Shown in pieces: positions 6,113 to 6,835 of a stretch of 6,835 nt of DNA. Under the pieces are notes generated by a model that was not told the origin of the DNA, made no database searches, and saw only the letters and a program-made list of their open reading frames with translations. Both the position numbers and the translations under genes were made by a program. The DNA is from Methanosarcinales archaeon (GTDB lineage Archaea > Halobacteriota > Methanosarcinia > Methanosarcinales > Methanocomedenaceae). The stretch covers positions 1-6,835 of the forward strand of contig DAOUWY010000102.1 of assembly GCA_030666885.1 (NCBI GenBank), read 5' to 3'. Position 1 is the stretch's first letter. Each line of letters starts with the position of its first letter.

Positions 6113-6118
6113 GGTGGT
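6113..6118 (+). promoter_or_regulatory. Possible Shine-Dalgarno site deciding the start at 6123
   Basis: ggtggt lies four bases before the ATG at 6123 and matches part of the archaeal consensus GGAGGTGAT. The in-frame ATG at 6111, four codons earlier, has no such site. This favours 6123, although the TATA box position suggests that the message may be leaderless. Confidence 0.4.
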
Positions 6119-6122
6119 TCAA

Positions 6123-6835
6123 ATGAATAAAGAACATTTTACCCAACATCCCACTGTACCCATGGATGTGAGCCCGAGATCCGTCAGCGAGATTACCAGT
6201 GCCATGACCGAGACCGGTTTCCAGGGCAGGAAACTGGGTGAGTCAGTGGAGGCCTGGGTCCGGATGCTGCAGGAGGATGAGGTCACTATCATGATGGGGC
6301 TGTCCGGTGCTATGGTACCTGCAGGTATGAGGGGCATAATTACATTCCTTATCCGGCACAGGCTGATAGACTGCCTGGTGTCCACCGGTGCCAATATTTT
6401 CCATGATATACATGAGAGCCTGGACCGGAAGCATTATCTGGGCACGCACCTGGCAGACGACGAGACACTGTTCAGGCATGGCATTGACCGGATACATGAT
6501 GTGTTCGCAGTGGAGGAGGAGTTCAGGGAGTCAGACCGGCTTATTGGTGATTTCGGGGCATCCCTTGAAAAAGACAGGAATTATTCATCCAGGGAGTTCA
6601 TCTCGCTGCTGGGAGAGCGGGTGAAGGAAGTGGGCGGGCGGAGTGATTCTATTATCGTGAGCGCCTGTGAGCATGATGTGCCAATATTCGTGCCCGCGCT
6701 GACTGATTCGTCCATAGGTATCGGGCTGGTATATGCACGGCGCCGTGGACATGAGGTGATGGTGGACCAGATCAAGGATGCGGATGAGATCACACAAATA
6801 GTGGAGCAGTCCGCGAAGACGGGCGTGGTGTATGT
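6123..6835 (+). CDS. dys: Deoxyhypusine synthase family protein, 3' end cut by window
   Basis: The first 237 codons of a protein in the deoxyhypusine synthase family (PF01916 type). The enzyme uses NAD to transfer the aminobutyl group of spermidine to a lysine of translation factor aIF5A, the first step of hypusine formation. Visible are GFQGRKLGE (32-40), LSGAMVPAGMR (60-70), STGAN (87-91) at the place of the NAD-binding TTAGG of eukaryotic enzymes, DIHESL..KHYLGTHLADDE (95-114), and DVPIFVPALTDSSIG (185-199), matching the conserved PALTDGSxGD segment. Family members have roughly 300-370 residues, so about 70 or more are missing, including the region of the catalytic lysine. Whether the enzyme is complete therefore cannot be judged. 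The STGAN variant occurs in archaeal members and in DHS-like paralogues, so a related spermidine-dependent transferase such as homospermidine synthase is possible. I chose the start at 6123 over the in-frame ATG at 6111 because of the ggtggt site and the TATA spacing. It has its own promoter, apart from the chaperone operon. Confidence 0.9.
   Translation, partial: MNKEHFTQHPTVPMDVSPRSVSEITSAMTETGFQGRKLGESVEAWVRMLQEDEVTIMMGLSGAMVPAGMRGIITFLIRHRLIDCLVSTGANIFHDIHESLDRKHYLGTHLADDETLFRHGIDRIHDVFAVEEEFRESDRLIGDFGASLEKDRNYSSREFISLLGERVKEVGGRSDSIIVSACEHDVPIFVPALTDSSIGIGLVYARRRGHEVMVDQIKDADEITQIVEQSAKTGVVY

Larger units (their letters stand above)
5849..6122. other. Non-coding region between dnaJ and the deoxyhypusine synthase gene
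   Basis: No gene is seen in these 274 bases. Just after dnaJ a pyrimidine-rich stretch ttgttctttt (5857-5866) could act as a weak archaeal terminator. An imperfect hairpin lies at 5929-5954. From about 5975 the sequence becomes strongly AT-rich, with a short 6-bp inverted repeat (ttttat 6021-6026, ataaaa 6032-6037) of doubtful meaning. A TATA box for the next gene is at 6091-6098. The change in composition and the length of the gap suggest that the chaperone operon ends here and a new transcription unit starts. Confidence 0.7.

Noticed and set aside
6086..6130. Fourteen-codon upstream ORF (MTINILVFDGGSNE) overlapping the deoxyhypusine synthase start
   Set aside because: Its ATG lies before the TATA box, so it is probably not transcribed from that promoter, and it has no Shine-Dalgarno site.

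Overview
The window looks archaeal, most likely from a methanogen or methane-oxidising relative within the Euryarchaeota (Methanosarcinia-like). The evidence is a group II chaperonin (thermosome) subunit and a deoxyhypusine synthase family gene, which are archaeal/eukaryotic features, next to a complete bacterial-type Hsp70 set (grpE, dnaK, dnaJ), which only some archaea have acquired. AT-rich TATA-like boxes and Shine-Dalgarno sequences close to GGAGGTGA also fit. The exact lineage cannot be fixed from sequence alone.

Layout, all genes on the plus strand. Bases 1-423 are AT-rich and hold no intact gene. They contain a perfect 10-bp inverted repeat near the left edge, a stretch that reads like the decayed remnant of an Ig-like surface-protein module, and a probable promoter plus Shine-Dalgarno site for the first gene. 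A thermosome subunit (424-2076), grpE (2131-2712), dnaK (2754-4646) and dnaJ (4685-5848) follow with short gaps of 54, 41 and 38 bases, so they look like one proteostasis transcription unit. A perfect hairpin with a T7 tract straddles the dnaK stop codon and probably reduces read-through into dnaJ, which itself has no visible Shine-Dalgarno sequence. Bases 5849-6122 are non-coding, AT-rich in the second half, and end in a TATA box for a deoxyhypusine synthase family gene that runs off the right edge (6123 to beyond 6835).

How they work together: DnaJ delivers unfolded clients to DnaK and stimulates its ATPase, GrpE exchanges the nucleotide, and the thermosome provides an ATP-driven folding chamber. 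The deoxyhypusine synthase is a separate unit linked to translation factor aIF5A modification, and nothing visible ties it to the chaperones.

I do not see a clearly new system. The points most worth checking are the stop-codon-spanning hairpin between dnaK and dnaJ, the missing Shine-Dalgarno sequence of dnaJ, the surface-protein fragment upstream, and the linkage of a group II chaperonin with the bacterial-type Hsp70 genes.
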